Source of the DNA: Bdellovibrio sp. ArHS | GTDB lineage: Bacteria > Bdellovibrionota > Bdellovibrionia > Bdellovibrionales > Bdellovibrionaceae | Reading direction: 5' to 3' | DNA: 64,000 bases | Assembly: GCF_000786105.1 (NCBI RefSeq) | Contig: NZ_JTEV01000019.1 | Coordinates: 94,963 to 158,962, forward strand | Shown: piece after piece, positions 24,636 through 35,223 of the stretch | Layout of the letters: every line of letters starts with the position of its first letter | How positions within the stretch are numbered: position 1 is the first letter of the stretch | Translations under genes and position numbers: made by a program | The notes under the pieces: generated by a model | Database searches by the model: none | What the model was told of the DNA's origin: nothing | Seen by the model: the letters and a program-made list of their open reading frames with translations, nothing else

Positions 24636-26924
24636 GTGTCCCATAAAAGGCTTTGGATACTTTTTTCGTTGGTGATTGTCCTGTCCTTCGCAACGCTCCT
24701 TTATTATGGGGCGGAAATTTACCGAGAGGCTCCGCCGTGGCCACAACAGGTTGTCACCGAAAATGGCACGGTGATTTTTTTGGGAGATGACGTCAAAAAC
24801 GGCATGAATGTTTGGCAATCGATTGGAGGACAGCAACTGGGGTCGGTGTGGGGGCATGGTGCTTATGTGGCTCCCGACTGGAGCGCGGACTGGCTGCATC
24901 GTGAAGCCACATTCATGCTTTATGAGATGGCCAAGTCTCGATATCAAAAAGAACTCGCCTCGTTAAGTGATGCGGAAAAAGCAGGGCTGCAAGAGGATCT
25001 AAAAAAAGAGCTTCGGCGTAACACCTATGACCCGGCTTCAGGTGCCATCCGGATCAGCGAATTGCGGGCCCGGGCCATAGCCGAAAACATGCGACACTAT
25101 TCAAGTCTTTTTATGAATGGGGAGGACACCGCCGGGCTTCGCGAAGATTACGCCATACCCGCCAACACGATCAAAGATCCTGAGCGAATGAAGATGATGA
25201 ACGCATTTTTCTTTTGGTCATCGTGGGCCTGTGTGACGGAGCGCCCGGGGCAGAAAATCACGTATACCAATAATTGGCCTCCGGATAAGTTGGTGGGAAA
25301 CGAACCAACCGGAGCGCTGATTTTGTGGACGGGCTTTAGCGTGGTTCTTCTTTTGGCGGGGATTGCTCTTTTGGCATTTTACTATGCCGTCAATCATGGC
25401 GAAGAAATAGATAACGAAAAGCTTCCAAAGTTGGATCCGTTGCTGGGATTGCAACCAACTCCTTCAATGAAAGCCACTTTGAAATATTTCTGGGTGGTGT
25501 GTGCTTTGATGGTCGTACAGGTAATTTTGGGAGCCGTGACGGCCCATTACGGCGTCGAAGGTGGCGCATTTTACGGATTTCCGTTGGCCGAGTGGCTTCC
25601 TTATTCTGTCACCCGGACCTGGCATGTTCAGCTAGGCATTTTCTGGATCGCAACTTCTTGGCTGGCGACGGGACTATTTATTGCGCCGGCGGTCTCTGAA
25701 TACGAACCCAAATATCAGGCGGCGGGAGTTCATTTTCTATTTATCGCGCTTTTGATTATTGTCGTGGGCTCTTTGGCCGGACAGTGGATGGGAGTCATGC
25801 AGAAATTGGGCTTTGAAGCGAACTTCTGGTTTGGCCATCAAGGTTACGAGTATGTCGACCTTGGCAGATTCTGGCAGTCGTTTTTGTTGATAGGTCTGTT
25901 TCTTTGGTTGTTTCTTATGGCCCGAGCGATTTGGCCCGCATTTAAAAAACAACGAGAAAATCGTCACCTGCTATCCATGTTTATGATCGCCTCCGCAGCT
26001 ATCGCAATATTTTATGGAGCGGGTTTCATGTGGGGGCGTCACACGAATCTAGCCATTGCCGAGTATTGGAGATGGTGGGTCGTGCATCTATGGGTCGAAG
26101 GCTTTTTCGAAGTCTTTGCAACAGTTGTGATCGCGTTCCTCTTTACTCGAATGGGACTTATCAATACGAAGGTGGCAACCTTAAGTGTGCTGTTTTCCAC
26201 AATCGTTTTTTTGGCGGGTGGTATCCTAGGAACTTTTCATCACTTGTATTTCACCGGCACACCCACAGCGGTCCTGGCCTTGGGCGCGACATTCAGTGCT
26301 CTTGAAGTTGTACCGTTGGTTTTGTTGGGTTTTGAAGGATACAGTCACTTCAAAGTCAGCAAAGCTGCGAAGTGGTTGCAGGCTTATAAGTGGCCTATTT
26401 ACTTCTTTATCTCCGTCGCATTCTGGAATTTGCTAGGCGCGGGAATTTTTGGATTTCTTATCAATCCACCCATTGCTTTGTATTACATGCAGGGATTGAA
26501 CACGACGCCCGTTCATGGGCACACGGCGCTTTTTGGTGTTTATGGAATGCTTGGAATCGGACTGATGTTATTTGTCTTAAAAGGAATGGCCTCACGACAT
26601 CTATGGAAAGATGGAGTGATCTCGTTTGCTTTCTGGACCATCAATATCGGATTGGCTTTGATGGTCTTTATTAGCGTTTTACCTATCGGCTTCTTACAAA
26701 CGCTCGCGAGCGTTGAGCATGGGTTTTGGTACGCTCGCTCTGCCGAATTTATGCAGCAACCGGGAATGGATACTTTGCGATGGCTTCGAGTTATAGGGGA
26801 TACCATATTTTCAATTGGCATTCTTGCCCTGGGATATTACGTTATAGGTCTAAAGCTAGGTTATTCAGTTAAAGAAACAGTCGATCTTTCAGAGGGAAAT
26901 CACCCATCAGGGTCGCAGGATTAG
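24636..26924 (+). CDS. norB: Quinol-dependent nitric oxide reductase (qNOR)
   Basis: A 762-residue inner-membrane enzyme that reduces NO to N2O with electrons taken directly from quinol. It has the extra N-terminal helix and soluble domain of the single-subunit type (about residues 30-220) in place of a NorC subunit, followed by about 12-13 membrane helices with the haem-copper oxidase-like His ligands (e.g. HVQLGIFWIATSW, WWVVHLWVEG, TFHHLYFTG, HGHTALFGVYG). Start is GTG with GAGAGG upstream. It begins the operon-like set norB-nirK-nirV-sco and resembles NorB of Neisseria in architecture. Confidence 0.92.
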   Translation: MSHKRLWILFSLVIVLSFATLLYYGAEIYREAPPWPQQVVTENGTVIFLGDDVKNGMNVWQSIGGQQLGSVWGHGAYVAPDWSADWLHREATFMLYEMAKSRYQKELASLSDAEKAGLQEDLKKELRRNTYDPASGAIRISELRARAIAENMRHYSSLFMNGEDTAGLREDYAIPANTIKDPERMKMMNAFFFWSSWACVTERPGQKITYTNNWPPDKLVGNEPTGALILWTGFSVVLLLAGIALLAFYYAVNHGEEIDNEKLPKLDPLLGLQPTPSMKATLKYFWVVCALMVVQVILGAVTAHYGVEGGAFYGFPLAEWLPYSVTRTWHVQLGIFWIATSWLATGLFIAPAVSEYEPKYQAAGVHFLFIALLIIVVGSLAGQWMGVMQKLGFEANFWFGHQGYEYVDLGRFWQSFLLIGLFLWLFLMARAIWPAFKKQRENRHLLSMFMIASAAIAIFYGAGFMWGRHTNLAIAEYWRWWVVHLWVEGFFEVFATVVIAFLFTRMGLINTKVATLSVLFSTIVFLAGGILGTFHHLYFTGTPTAVLALGATFSALEVVPLVLLGFEGYSHFKVSKAAKWLQAYKWPIYFFISVAFWNLLGAGIFGFLINPPIALYYMQGLNTTPVHGHTALFGVYGMLGIGLMLFVLKGMASRHLWKDGVISFAFWTINIGLALMVFISVLPIGFLQTLASVEHGFWYARSAEFMQQPGMDTLRWLRVIGDTIFSIGILALGYYVIGLKLGYSVKETVDLSEGNHPSGSQD

Positions 26925-26951
26925 AACATGATGTTCGGAAGGAGGTTCTTT

Positions 26952-28448
26952 GTGAATTTTCAATATAGGAAACCTTGGATTTACGGTGCAGTTGCCTTAG
27001 CCGCCGCCTTGGTCGTGGGTGTAACAAGCTGCACTCGAAAAGAGTCTGATGGTGACAGTTCAGATAAATGGGAAGCGCCATCTGCGAAAATTGCCGAGGA
27101 CAATGTCGACATTGAAAAGTTACCCGTCGAAGAATTTAAAGCTCTTCCACCTCCTCAGGTTCCGCCACCGATTTCGCGAAAAGACCCTGCCCGGGTTAAA
27201 ATTCATCTCGAAGTCCGTGAACAAGTCGGAAAACTGGCTGACGGTGTTGAGTACACCTTCTGGACCTTTGGCGGAACAGTCCCAGGTCCTATGATTCGCA
27301 TTAAAGAGGGCGACTATGTCGACTTTACCCTTTCCAATCATCCGGACAGCAAACTTCCCCATAATATTGACCTTCACGCGGTCACAGGAGCAGGCGGAGG
27401 AGCTGAAGGATCATTCACAGCACCTGGACATTCGTCTACATTTTCTTTCCGCGCTCTGAACGCCGGTCTTTACATTTATCACTGCGCGACGGCTCCGGTT
27501 GGGATGCATATCGCCAATGGAATGTATGGTCTGATCTATGTTGAACCAAAACATGGTCTGCCGAAAGTGGACAAAGAATTTTACGTAGTGCAAGGGGACT
27601 TCTACACCAAAGGAAAATTTGGCGAGCGAGGTTTGCAAGCTTTTGACATGGAAAAAGCAATTAAAGAGCAACCCGATTACGTGGTCTTTAACGGAGCTGT
27701 CGGAGCACTGACTGACAACAATGCTTTGATGGCTAATCAAGGTGAAACTGTTCGACTTTTTGTAGGTAATGGAGGTCCGAATCTTTCGTCTTCTTTCCAC
27801 GTCATTGGCGAAATCTTTGACCATGTCTATCAAGAAGGCGGAACAAAAGTTTCGCAGAAAAATGTTCAGACCACTATGATTCCCGCCGGAGGCGCCGCTA
27901 TTGTCGACTTCCGAATGGATACACCAGGTAACTTTATCTTGGTGGATCACGCGATTTTCCGTGCCTTCAATAAAGGTGCTTTGGGCATGCTGAAGGTTCC
28001 GGGAGAGCATAATAGCAAGGTTTATACTGGTAAAACTAAAGACGCCGTTTACTTGCCAGAGGGGCAAAACATCGTCCCTATTTCGCAAGAACAAAGGAAA
28101 GAACCACCTGCGGGAGATTCTTTGGAAGCTCGTATGCGCGCCGGTGAAATCGTTTACAAGCAGAACTGTTTGGCCTGTCATCAGGCGGGTGGCGAAGGAG
28201 TTCCGAATGCCTTTCCTCCTTTGGCAAAATCAGACTTCTTGATGGCGGACAAAAAACGAGCGATTCAGACAGTCGCCAATGGTCTTCAGGGCCAGATCAC
28301 TGTGAATGGAAAAAGCTATAACAGTATCATGCCGGCATTGGGACTTTCCGATGACGATATTGCCAACGTTCTTACCTATGTTCGCAATAGCTTTGGCAAT
28401 AAAGGGGATCTCGTTACTTTAGACGAGGTTAAAAGAGCGAAAAAATGA
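26952..28448 (+). CDS. nirK: AniA-like copper nitrite reductase lipoprotein with C-terminal cytochrome c domain
   Basis: A 498-residue enzyme reducing nitrite to NO. A lipobox (VTSC) follows the signal helix, so it is probably membrane-tethered outside the cytoplasm. Two cupredoxin domains carry type 1 copper ligands His137, Cys178, His186, Met191 and type 2 ligands His142, His177 plus a His in [26 protein letters not shown] matches class II (AniA) enzymes. A class I cytochrome c domain follows with CLACH (residues 406-410). GTG 26952 is chosen because AAGGAGG lies 6 nt upstream. It starts 27 bp after norB and overlaps the next gene. Confidence 0.93.
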   Translation: MNFQYRKPWIYGAVALAAALVVGVTSCTRKESDGDSSDKWEAPSAKIAEDNVDIEKLPVEEFKALPPPQVPPPISRKDPARVKIHLEVREQVGKLADGVEYTFWTFGGTVPGPMIRIKEGDYVDFTLSNHPDSKLPHNIDLHAVTGAGGGAEGSFTAPGHSSTFSFRALNAGLYIYHCATAPVGMHIANGMYGLIYVEPKHGLPKVDKEFYVVQGDFYTKGKFGERGLQAFDMEKAIKEQPDYVVFNGAVGALTDNNALMANQGETVRLFVGNGGPNLSSSFHVIGEIFDHVYQEGGTKVSQKNVQTTMIPAGGAAIVDFRMDTPGNFILVDHAIFRAFNKGALGMLKVPGEHNSKVYTGKTKDAVYLPEGQNIVPISQEQRKEPPAGDSLEARMRAGEIVYKQNCLACHQAGGEGVPNAFPPLAKSDFLMADKKRAIQTVANGLQGQITVNGKSYNSIMPALGLSDDDIANVLTYVRNSFGNKGDLVTLDEVKRAKK

Positions 28449-29176
28449 AATCAGTGATTTGGCTGGCTCTGTTTTTCTGGGGTTCAGTCGCCATCAGTGC
28501 CGAGGGAACGAACGATGTGATCGTTCCTTCTGGCACTTTTCAACTTTTGTTTCAGGATAAAGGCGAATCCGCAAGCCGCATTGGGCGTCTTAAAGTCAAT
28601 CGGACGCCGGTGACGAATGCTCAGTTCTTGGCGTTTGTGAAAGCGCAGCCTGAGTGGTCTCGGTCCAAGGTGAAACCCTTGTACGCCGATGGTTCCTATT
28701 TGAAAAAGTGGAATGGCGATTTGAGTTTTGATTCAAAATTTGCAAATTTCCCAGTGGTGAATATTTCTTGGTTTGCAGCCAGGGCATATTGCAAGTCGCG
28801 CGGACAGCGGTTGCCGACGATCGCAGAATGGGAATATTTTAGTGATGCGCAAAATCCTCAAGCCGAAGCGGAAACTTTGCGATGGTACGCAAAAGGTCAA
28901 GAGGATCTGCGTGGAGTGGGTTTGGGAAAACCAAATAAATTCGGCTTGCACGACACCGCTGGACTAGTGTGGGAGTGGGTCGAGGACTTTTCTTCCGCGA
29001 TTATGCCCGGGGATTCTCGGGAAGGTCCCGCACGCGATATGTTCTGCGGGGGGGCTGCTTTGAATGCCAAGAACCCGAAACAATATGCCGCTTTTATGCG
29101 TTATGCTTTACGATCCAGTTTACGCGCACAGTATACGACATCTTCTTTGGGATTCAGATGTGTGCAAGATTTTTAG
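28445..29176 (+). CDS. nirV: NirV-like protein (formylglycine-generating enzyme fold)
   Basis: A 243-residue exported protein (signal [19 protein letters not shown]) with the FGE-sulfatase/SUMF1 fold: [10 protein letters not shown] at the start, [40 protein letters not shown] and the closing SSLGFRCV. The overlap with nirK (ATGA) and its place make it the equivalent of NirV, a common but uncharacterised neighbour of copper nitrite reductases. Whether it oxidises a Cys or only binds is unknown; the two active-site Cys of true FGE are not evident. Confidence 0.85.
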   Translation: MKSVIWLALFFWGSVAISAEGTNDVIVPSGTFQLLFQDKGESASRIGRLKVNRTPVTNAQFLAFVKAQPEWSRSKVKPLYADGSYLKKWNGDLSFDSKFANFPVVNISWFAARAYCKSRGQRLPTIAEWEYFSDAQNPQAEAETLRWYAKGQEDLRGVGLGKPNKFGLHDTAGLVWEWVEDFSSAIMPGDSREGPARDMFCGGAALNAKNPKQYAAFMRYALRSSLRAQYTTSSLGFRCVQDF

Positions 29177-29186
29177 GAGGTTTTTA

Positions 29187-29774
29187 ATGAAGACATTAAT
29201 TTTTATAATTCTATTTTTCTCTCTACCATTGTTGGCTCACGAAGCACATCATCACCACGAAGATGCGGAGATGAGCGCAGGCACGCCAGTTCCCGGGGCG
29301 TCCATTTATCAACTGGAAGGTTCCTGGACGAAGATGAATGGCGAGAAGATGAAGTTAAGCTCTCTCCGCGGGGAACCTCGCCTGGTGGCTATGCTGTACA
29401 CTCGTTGCCAAACGGCTTGTCCTTTGTTGGTAGACGATATTCAGGCGATCTTTAAAAAAATTCCTGAAACTAAAAAGAACATGCCTGTGACCCTGTTCTC
29501 GTTTGATTCGGACCACGAGACTTCGGAAACAATGCAACAGTTTCTTAGTAAAAGAAAGTTGGGAAAGAATTGGTCGGTGATGAAAAGCGATGCCTCGACA
29601 GTGACTGAGCTGGCGGCTGCTTTGGGAGTGAGATTTAAGAAGCTTCCTAACGGTGAATATATTCATTCAAACTCAGTGTTCTTGTTGGATGGTGAAGGTG
29701 TCGTGATTGCCCAGAAGGATGGTCTGAATACTAAAGATCAAAAATTTGTCGACGAGATTAAGAAGTTGAAATAG
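29187..29774 (+). CDS. SCO1/SenC family copper chaperone
   Basis: A 195-residue exported thioredoxin-fold protein. After a signal peptide (MKTLIFIILFFSLPLLA) comes a His-rich copper-type stretch (HEAHHHHEDAE), then CQTAC, the CxxxC copper site, and the downstream His in GEYIHSNSVFLLD. A strong GGAGG precedes ATG 29187; an upstream in-frame extension into nirV is rejected. As last gene of the island it probably delivers copper to NirK (or keeps its thiols reduced). Confidence 0.9.
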   Translation: MKTLIFIILFFSLPLLAHEAHHHHEDAEMSAGTPVPGASIYQLEGSWTKMNGEKMKLSSLRGEPRLVAMLYTRCQTACPLLVDDIQAIFKKIPETKKNMPVTLFSFDSDHETSETMQQFLSKRKLGKNWSVMKSDASTVTELAAALGVRFKKLPNGEYIHSNSVFLLDGEGVVIAQKDGLNTKDQKFVDEIKKLK

Positions 29775-29928
29775 AGCAGGAACTGCTTCAAAAGAGAGAT
29801 TCCTTTCCTCTAAAAATTGCAGCGGCGTCATGTTTTTAAGACTCTGTTTGTATAAAGACACGACGTCCGCTTTCTTATTTATAGTCTGAAAACCCTTTTC
29901 TAAGATCTATTTCGGAAAAGGGGGATAT

Positions 29929-30258
29929 ATGAAGGAGCAAGTCATTGCTGGCATGCTCACTCTGTCCTTAGCTCTGGGATTTATTTTTTCCATCGAAGTA
30001 TTAGCACAAAACAATCGATCACTTTTGGATCCGTGTGTGTCGGAACTTCAAAAGTTTTGCCAGAATGCTGAGCCAGGCGGAGGAGCTTTTTTAACTTGTT
30101 TGGATGAAAACAGCGAGAAACTTTCTGAGGACTGTCGTACTAGGCGCGTGGTTAAATGTTTGCGTGATCATACGACGGATCTTTCCAACGCCTGCAAGGT
30201 GGGTTTGGATAATTCCCTGCAAAACAAAAAAAATCAGCTACAAAGTCAATGGCCATAA
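29929..30258 (+). CDS. Small Cys-rich exported protein (GLG1/Cys-rich repeat-like)
   Basis: A 109-residue protein with a signal peptide (to LAQ) and two units patterned C-x6-FC...GGGAFLTCL...LSEDC, as in the cysteine-rich Golgi-type repeat (Pfam Cys_rich_FGFR) that occurs in many proteobacterial periplasmic proteins. Seven Cys are present in the mature part. Function of the bacterial versions is unknown. The stop is followed by a weak hairpin (GACGGGCGG pairing with CCGCTCGTT) at 30260-30290. Confidence 0.7.
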   Translation: MKEQVIAGMLTLSLALGFIFSIEVLAQNNRSLLDPCVSELQKFCQNAEPGGGAFLTCLDENSEKLSEDCRTRRVVKCLRDHTTDLSNACKVGLDNSLQNKKNQLQSQWP

Positions 30259-30307
30259 AGGACGGGCGGTTCCTCCGCTCGTTTTCCACAAAATTTTCCA
30301 CGGGCAT

Positions 30308-30700
30308 TTAAGAAGGAAGAGCTGTCAGATCTTTGCGAAGCATTTCAACAAGAAGATGGAAGTCCACGGGCTTGCTTAGAAAGCGCGAAGCCCCCAGGCT
30401 ATCCGCTTTAATGCGATACTCAGGGGATTCATAAGCGCTCACCATATACACCGGAATGCTGCTATTGAATTCATGAACTTTCTGCAGAAGTTCAAATCCA
30501 TCCATGCCGGGCATATTGATATCTGAAAGTATAAGATCAACCCGGGGAATGTCTTTTCGGTGCAAATAGTCCAGGCACTCTTGCGCGCTCAAAAAGGACA
30601 CCAGATTTAGCTCGCCCAAAGTGGGAATGAGTTTTTTGAATTTCAGTTTATAGAGAAGATGCGTATCCGCCTCGTCATCTACAATCACAATATGAATCAT
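30308..30700 (-). CDS. Single-domain response regulator (CheY-like receiver)
   Basis: A 130-residue receiver domain with no output domain. Acidic pocket Asp8-Asp9, phosphorylation site Asp60 (LILSDINMPGMDG), the Ser/Thr and Lys positions (VSAYESP, LSKPVD) are all intact. Its start shares a base with the stop of the upstream histidine kinase (TAATG), so the two form a two-component pair. With no DNA-binding part it must act by protein contact. Confidence 0.92.
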   Translation of the reverse strand: MIHIVIVDDEADTHLLYKLKFKKLIPTLGELNLVSFLSAQECLDYLHRKDIPRVDLILSDINMPGMDGFELLQKVHEFNSSIPVYMVSAYESPEYRIKADSLGASRFLSKPVDFHLLVEMLRKDLTALPS

Positions 30701-32262
30701 TACGTCAGTCTTTCATGTACAAGAGGAATGGCCAAAACGAACTCTGTCCATTGGCCAAACTCACTCGTATATCTTAGGGTTCCTCCATGTTTTTGAGCAA
30801 TATTAAATGCAACAGTCAAACCCAAACCCGCGCCTTCGCCTGCGGACTTTGTTGTCAAAAAAGGATCGAAAATTTTTTCACCTAAAATTGCGGGAATCCC
30901 GACGCCGTTATCGCGGATAATAATTTCGACCATGTCCCCACGCACGACAGTTGCTAATGTGAGTTCGGGCTCGAAATTTTTATTGATAAGAACTTTCTTT
31001 TCCAAGGCGTGGATAGCGTTGTCGATGACGTTGGTTAGAGCACGTAATAAAGACGTAGCGTAAACAGGCACCGAAATATCGTCAGCCAGGCGATAGGTCA
31101 CCTTTGGCGGTACGTAGGCAGAACTCAGGGCTCGATTGGAAATCGTATCCTGATAGGCACGTTTGATGATTTCGTTGATGTCTGTGACTTCCAGCACGTC
31201 ACTGTCATATCCAGACAAAATCTGCATCGAGCGTACAATCTGATCGATGCGTTGGCTGTGCTTTAAAATAACGCGGCTGACTTCTTTCACCTCATCCAGG
31301 TTTTCCGAATCAGTAAGGAGCTCACTGAAATTTAAGACGAAATTAAGAGGGTTGCGAATCTCATGCGCGACACTCGCGGTCAGACTGCCCAAAGAGGCCA
31401 AACGTTCTTGCGCCACCAAAGTCGCCTGCATGCGTTTGATTTGCAGCATGGCCTTCTCTAAGCTTTCATTTTTAGTGGTCAACTGACGCGTGCGTTCCGT
31501 CACTTTTTGTTCCAGGGCCATATTCAGAGTTTCCAACTTCTGATTCGCTTCCAGGCGCTCGGATCGGAACTGGTTGATCGAATCGACTAGGACATCCAGT
31601 TCGTCTTCACCTTGGTGGGATCGCCTTTTAAGTTCCAGACTGCGGTTTTCGCGCACGCCGATGCCTTTTAGGTAGTCAGCGATGCGCTGAATGTGAACGA
31701 CGAGAATACGGTTGAAGATAAAGTACAGACAGAAAACCACCACCAGCGTTTTGGCGGCCTGGCGGATGAAGATTAAAAACGCCTCTTCAAAATATTTCTG
31801 GCGCAAGCTGCGTACATCCAACTCGACATCAAGGGTACCCAAAATTTCGTTGGTGTTTTTATGATAGATATCAAAGCGCTTGTGATTTTCTTCGGTGGGC
31901 TCAGTTTGTCCCGATTCGTAGATTGTTTTGTTGTCCGCCACAAGACGAAGGTAGCTAACCCCCTGCAAACGGCTAAGTCCGTCCAGCTGTATTTCTAGCA
32001 GTCTGGTGTCATAAGACCAAAGATGTTCCGCCATCGAGTCGAGGTAGGAGTTTTTGATGATAACGAAGTTGTTCTGAAGCTTATCAAAATCGCGTTGATA
32101 GTCCATGATCAGCTGAAATGCCGTTAGAATCAATGTGGCAAAGGAACTCACTGCCCATGTCGCGATGAGGAGCTTTAAAGAAAGAGAGTTTCTGCGGAGC
32201 CAATGCCTGGAGTCTCTGGGTGTCACAGTGCACTTATCGAACAATTTATTGAAAATTGGCAT
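30700..32262 (-). CDS. Membrane sensor histidine kinase
   Basis: A 520-residue kinase with a first membrane helix (about residues 28-50), an extracytoplasmic sensor region (about 55-165), a second helix (about 168-190), a HAMP/coiled-coil linker, a dimerisation domain with His300 in SVAHEIRNPLNF, and the ATPase domain (NVIDNAIHALE, DNGVGIP, GEGAGLGLTVAF). The signal sensed is not evident. It is cotranscribed with the single receiver protein downstream. Confidence 0.92.
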   Translation of the reverse strand: MPIFNKLFDKCTVTPRDSRHWLRRNSLSLKLLIATWAVSSFATLILTAFQLIMDYQRDFDKLQNNFVIIKNSYLDSMAEHLWSYDTRLLEIQLDGLSRLQGVSYLRLVADNKTIYESGQTEPTEENHKRFDIYHKNTNEILGTLDVELDVRSLRQKYFEEAFLIFIRQAAKTLVVVFCLYFIFNRILVVHIQRIADYLKGIGVRENRSLELKRRSHQGEDELDVLVDSINQFRSERLEANQKLETLNMALEQKVTERTRQLTTKNESLEKAMLQIKRMQATLVAQERLASLGSLTASVAHEIRNPLNFVLNFSELLTDSENLDEVKEVSRVILKHSQRIDQIVRSMQILSGYDSDVLEVTDINEIIKRAYQDTISNRALSSAYVPPKVTYRLADDISVPVYATSLLRALTNVIDNAIHALEKKVLINKNFEPELTLATVVRGDMVEIIIRDNGVGIPAILGEKIFDPFLTTKSAGEGAGLGLTVAFNIAQKHGGTLRYTSEFGQWTEFVLAIPLVHERLT

Positions 32263-32558
32263 GAAAATCGAATGGCCTGGTATTACATTTAAGAAAGATT
32301 CTCAAAATCCGACACAAATAAGAATACTTTTCGGCTAACATCACCCTTCTTTATGATGCCCATAAAATGAGCAAATGAACATATGGCAAGGGCCAGAACT
32401 CTTTTTTTTCCGAATATATTTACTTCCCAGTAATCGTACTCATAGTTAGACTGAGTACAGGAATCTAACGAAGGTTGAAACGGATTTTTAACCGGAGTTG
32501 ATTTGGCTCGAGTCTGAGAAGGAACGAGTCTGCTCGTTAACCCAAGGGAGGGAGATAT

Positions 32559-35060
32559 ATGAGCGAGGGAAAAGTTCAACAACTACCACTTTTGCCCCTA
32601 AGAGACCTCATCATTTTTCCGCATATGATGATGCCTTTGTTTGTCGGCCGCGAAAAGAGCATCAATGCTCTTGAAGAGGCGATGAGCAAACAAACAGACA
32701 TCGTTCTAGCGGCGCAAAAAGATGCCAAGACGAACAATCCCGAGCCCAAAGATATCTTTGCTATCGGTACAGTCGGTACAATTATCCAACTACTGCGTTT
32801 GCCAGATGGAACTGTAAAAGTTCTGGTCGAAGGTAAACGTCGTGTAAAGATTAAGAATTTCGTAAACAACGACAACTTCTTCATGGTTTCCTGTGAAGCC
32901 TTGGATGAAGATTCTACAAACATCGTAGAAGCCCAAGCCCTTGTTCGCTCCGTAAAATCGACTTTCGAAACTTATGTGAAGCTGAATAAGCGCATTCCAC
33001 CAGAAATCTTGATGCGCGTATCGACGATCGAGAATCCAGGTGAGTTGGCGGACATTATCGTTGCTCAATTGAACTTGAAACTCGAAGACAAGCAGGCCGT
33101 TCTAGAGATCATTGATCCTTCAAAACGTCTTGAGCACTTGTTGAATCTAATGACAGGTGAAATCGAGATCCTTGAAGTAGAGAAAAAGATCCGCACTCGC
33201 GTGAAGAAACAAATGGAGCGCTCTCAAAAAGAGTACTATTTGAATGAACAAATGCAGGCGATCCAAAAAGAGCTTGGTGAAAAAGACGACTACCAAGCCG
33301 AACTTCAGGATTTAGAAGTAAAAACTAAAGCTAAGAAAATGTCCCAAGAAGCCAAAGACAAGGTCATGAAAGAGATTAAAAAACTCAAAATGATGTCACC
33401 GATGTCTGCGGAAGCGACCGTGGTTCGTAACTACATCGACTGGGTTCTTTCTCTTCCTTGGTATGACTATAACGAAGAGAAGCATGATCTTAAGAATGCT
33501 CAACGCATCCTTGATGATGATCACTGGGGCTTGGAAAAAGTAAAAGACCGTATTCTTGAATACCTTGCCGTTCTTTCAATTTCGAAAGACATGAAGGGTC
33601 CAATCCTTTGTTTGGCAGGTCCTCCAGGGGTCGGTAAGACATCTCTTGCAAGATCGATTGCTGAATCTTTGAATCGTCCTTTCGCGCGTATCTCTTTGGG
33701 TGGCGTGCGTGACGAAGCAGAGATCCGCGGTCACAGAAAAACTTACGTCGGTGCGATGCCAGGTAAAATCCTGCAAGCACTTCGTAAAGTCGACAAAGGG
33801 AATCCGCTTGTGTTGCTCGATGAGATCGACAAAATGGCGAATGATTTCCGTGGTGACCCAGCAGCGGCCATGCTTGAGGTTTTGGATCCTGAGCAAAACA
33901 ACAACTTCCAAGATCACTACTTGGAGCTTGAATACGACCTTTCAAAAGTGATGTTTATCGCGACAGCGAACTCATTGCATACAATTCCAAGACCTCTTTT
34001 GGATCGTATGGAGATCATCAATCTTGAAGGCTACATTGAGCAGGAAAAATTCCATATCGCTAAGAACTATCTAGTTCCTAAGCAATTGGAAAACCATGGA
34101 TTGAAAAATTATAAAGTCACGATCAAAGACGAAACGATCCGCGACATCATTCGTTACTACACGAAGGAAGCCGGCGTCCGTAACTTAGAAAGACAAATGG
34201 CCAATGTGTGCCGTAAGGTCGCTAAGGAAATCGTGATGGGCGAAACTGTTGAAAACTTCAAAGCTGAAGGCGCCAAAGCCGCTAAAAAAGGCTCTGCCAA
34301 GAAAGCTTCGAAAACGACAGAAAAATCCGCTAACGGCAAAAATGCCGGTTACGTGGTGACTCCACAAAAACTTGTGGAATTGCTAGGTCCTCACAAGTTC
34401 AAGTTCGGCGTGATCGAGACGGAAAACGAAATCGGTTTAACGAACGGTATGGCTTGGACGGAAGTGGGCGGTGATCTTCTGGCTGTCGAAGTGAGTGTGG
34501 TGCCTGGTAAAGGCAAATTCACAGTCACGGGTCAGCTGGGCGATGTGATGAAAGAATCTTGTTCCGCAGCGATGAGCTACGTTCGCTCCAGAGGTCCTTT
34601 GTTCGGTTTGGATAAAGAGTACTTCTCGAACATCGACGTGCACATCCATTTGCCAGAGGGCGCTGTTCCTAAAGACGGTCCTTCAGCGGGTATCGCACTG
34701 ACGACTTCGATTGTTTCGGCGATCATGAAAGTTCCAGTGAAGAGAACTGTGGCAATGACGGGAGAAATTTCACTTCGCGGTCGCGTGATGGCGATCGGTG
34801 GTTTGAAAGAAAAGATTCTTGCGGCTCACCGCGGTGGCATCAAGATCATCATCTGTCCTAAGGAAAACGAAAAAGATCTTAAGGACATTCCTAAGGAAGT
34901 GATGAAAGACTTGAAGGTCATCTTGGTAGACCACGTGGATCAAGTGTTGATCAACGCTTTGGACATCAAATCTCCAAAAGAACTTTTCAAAGTTCAAAAA
35001 GAGACTGAGTTCGGAATCAAAGCTCAATACACAGGCCAGTCTGTGCACCATCATCACTAA
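32559..35060 (+). CDS. lon: Lon, ATP-dependent protease
   Basis: An 833-residue cytoplasmic AAA+ protease for damaged and regulatory proteins. Order: N-terminal substrate domain ([15 protein letters not shown]), coiled-coil segment, Walker A GPPGVGKT (residues 354-361), Walker [10 protein letters not shown], and the protease domain with the Ser709-Lys752 dyad ([19 protein letters not shown]). A Lys/Ala-rich insert (about residues 570-594) sits between ATPase and protease domains, like the one in UvrA. The tail ends in four His. GGGAGG lies before the ATG. Confidence 0.97.
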   Translation: MSEGKVQQLPLLPLRDLIIFPHMMMPLFVGREKSINALEEAMSKQTDIVLAAQKDAKTNNPEPKDIFAIGTVGTIIQLLRLPDGTVKVLVEGKRRVKIKNFVNNDNFFMVSCEALDEDSTNIVEAQALVRSVKSTFETYVKLNKRIPPEILMRVSTIENPGELADIIVAQLNLKLEDKQAVLEIIDPSKRLEHLLNLMTGEIEILEVEKKIRTRVKKQMERSQKEYYLNEQMQAIQKELGEKDDYQAELQDLEVKTKAKKMSQEAKDKVMKEIKKLKMMSPMSAEATVVRNYIDWVLSLPWYDYNEEKHDLKNAQRILDDDHWGLEKVKDRILEYLAVLSISKDMKGPILCLAGPPGVGKTSLARSIAESLNRPFARISLGGVRDEAEIRGHRKTYVGAMPGKILQALRKVDKGNPLVLLDEIDKMANDFRGDPAAAMLEVLDPEQNNNFQDHYLELEYDLSKVMFIATANSLHTIPRPLLDRMEIINLEGYIEQEKFHIAKNYLVPKQLENHGLKNYKVTIKDETIRDIIRYYTKEAGVRNLERQMANVCRKVAKEIVMGETVENFKAEGAKAAKKGSAKKASKTTEKSANGKNAGYVVTPQKLVELLGPHKFKFGVIETENEIGLTNGMAWTEVGGDLLAVEVSVVPGKGKFTVTGQLGDVMKESCSAAMSYVRSRGPLFGLDKEYFSNIDVHIHLPEGAVPKDGPSAGIALTTSIVSAIMKVPVKRTVAMTGEISLRGRVMAIGGLKEKILAAHRGGIKIIICPKENEKDLKDIPKEVMKDLKVILVDHVDQVLINALDIKSPKELFKVQKETEFGIKAQYTGQSVHHHH

Positions 35061-35085
35061 GAACTAAGAAAAATCTGAAAGCGAA

Positions 35086-35114
35086 GGGTCGGTAGAAATA
35101 CCGACCCTTTTTTT
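35086..35114 (+). terminator. Terminator of lon
   Basis: Stem GGGTCGGTA with its exact complement around GAAA, followed by seven T. It lies 25 bp past the lon stop. Confidence 0.92.
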
Positions 35115-35170
35115 GTTCATTTTTTAAAGCTAAATAGGGCGCGAAGCTCTTTGGTGGCTCGCACATGTGA

Positions 35171-35211
35171 GGGGAAAATGCCGTACTAAAAAGTTCTGCG
35201 GCATCTTCCCC
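35171..35211 (-). terminator. Hairpin downstream of the SUMF1-domain lipoprotein gene
   Basis: GGGGAAAATGCCG and CGGCATCTTCCCC pair with one mismatch around a 15-base loop. It lies 12 bp beyond the stop of the minus-strand gene. The U tract is poor, so it may be a weak terminator or an mRNA-stabilising stem. Confidence 0.45.
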
Positions 35212-35223
35212 CGCTAAATGATT

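Noticed and set aside
29673..29861. Minus-strand frame (MSLYKQSLKNMTPLQFLEE...) at the end of the Sco gene
   Set aside because: Looks protein-like at first but overlaps the Sco-like coding end, has no ribosome site, and the pattern does not match any family I know.
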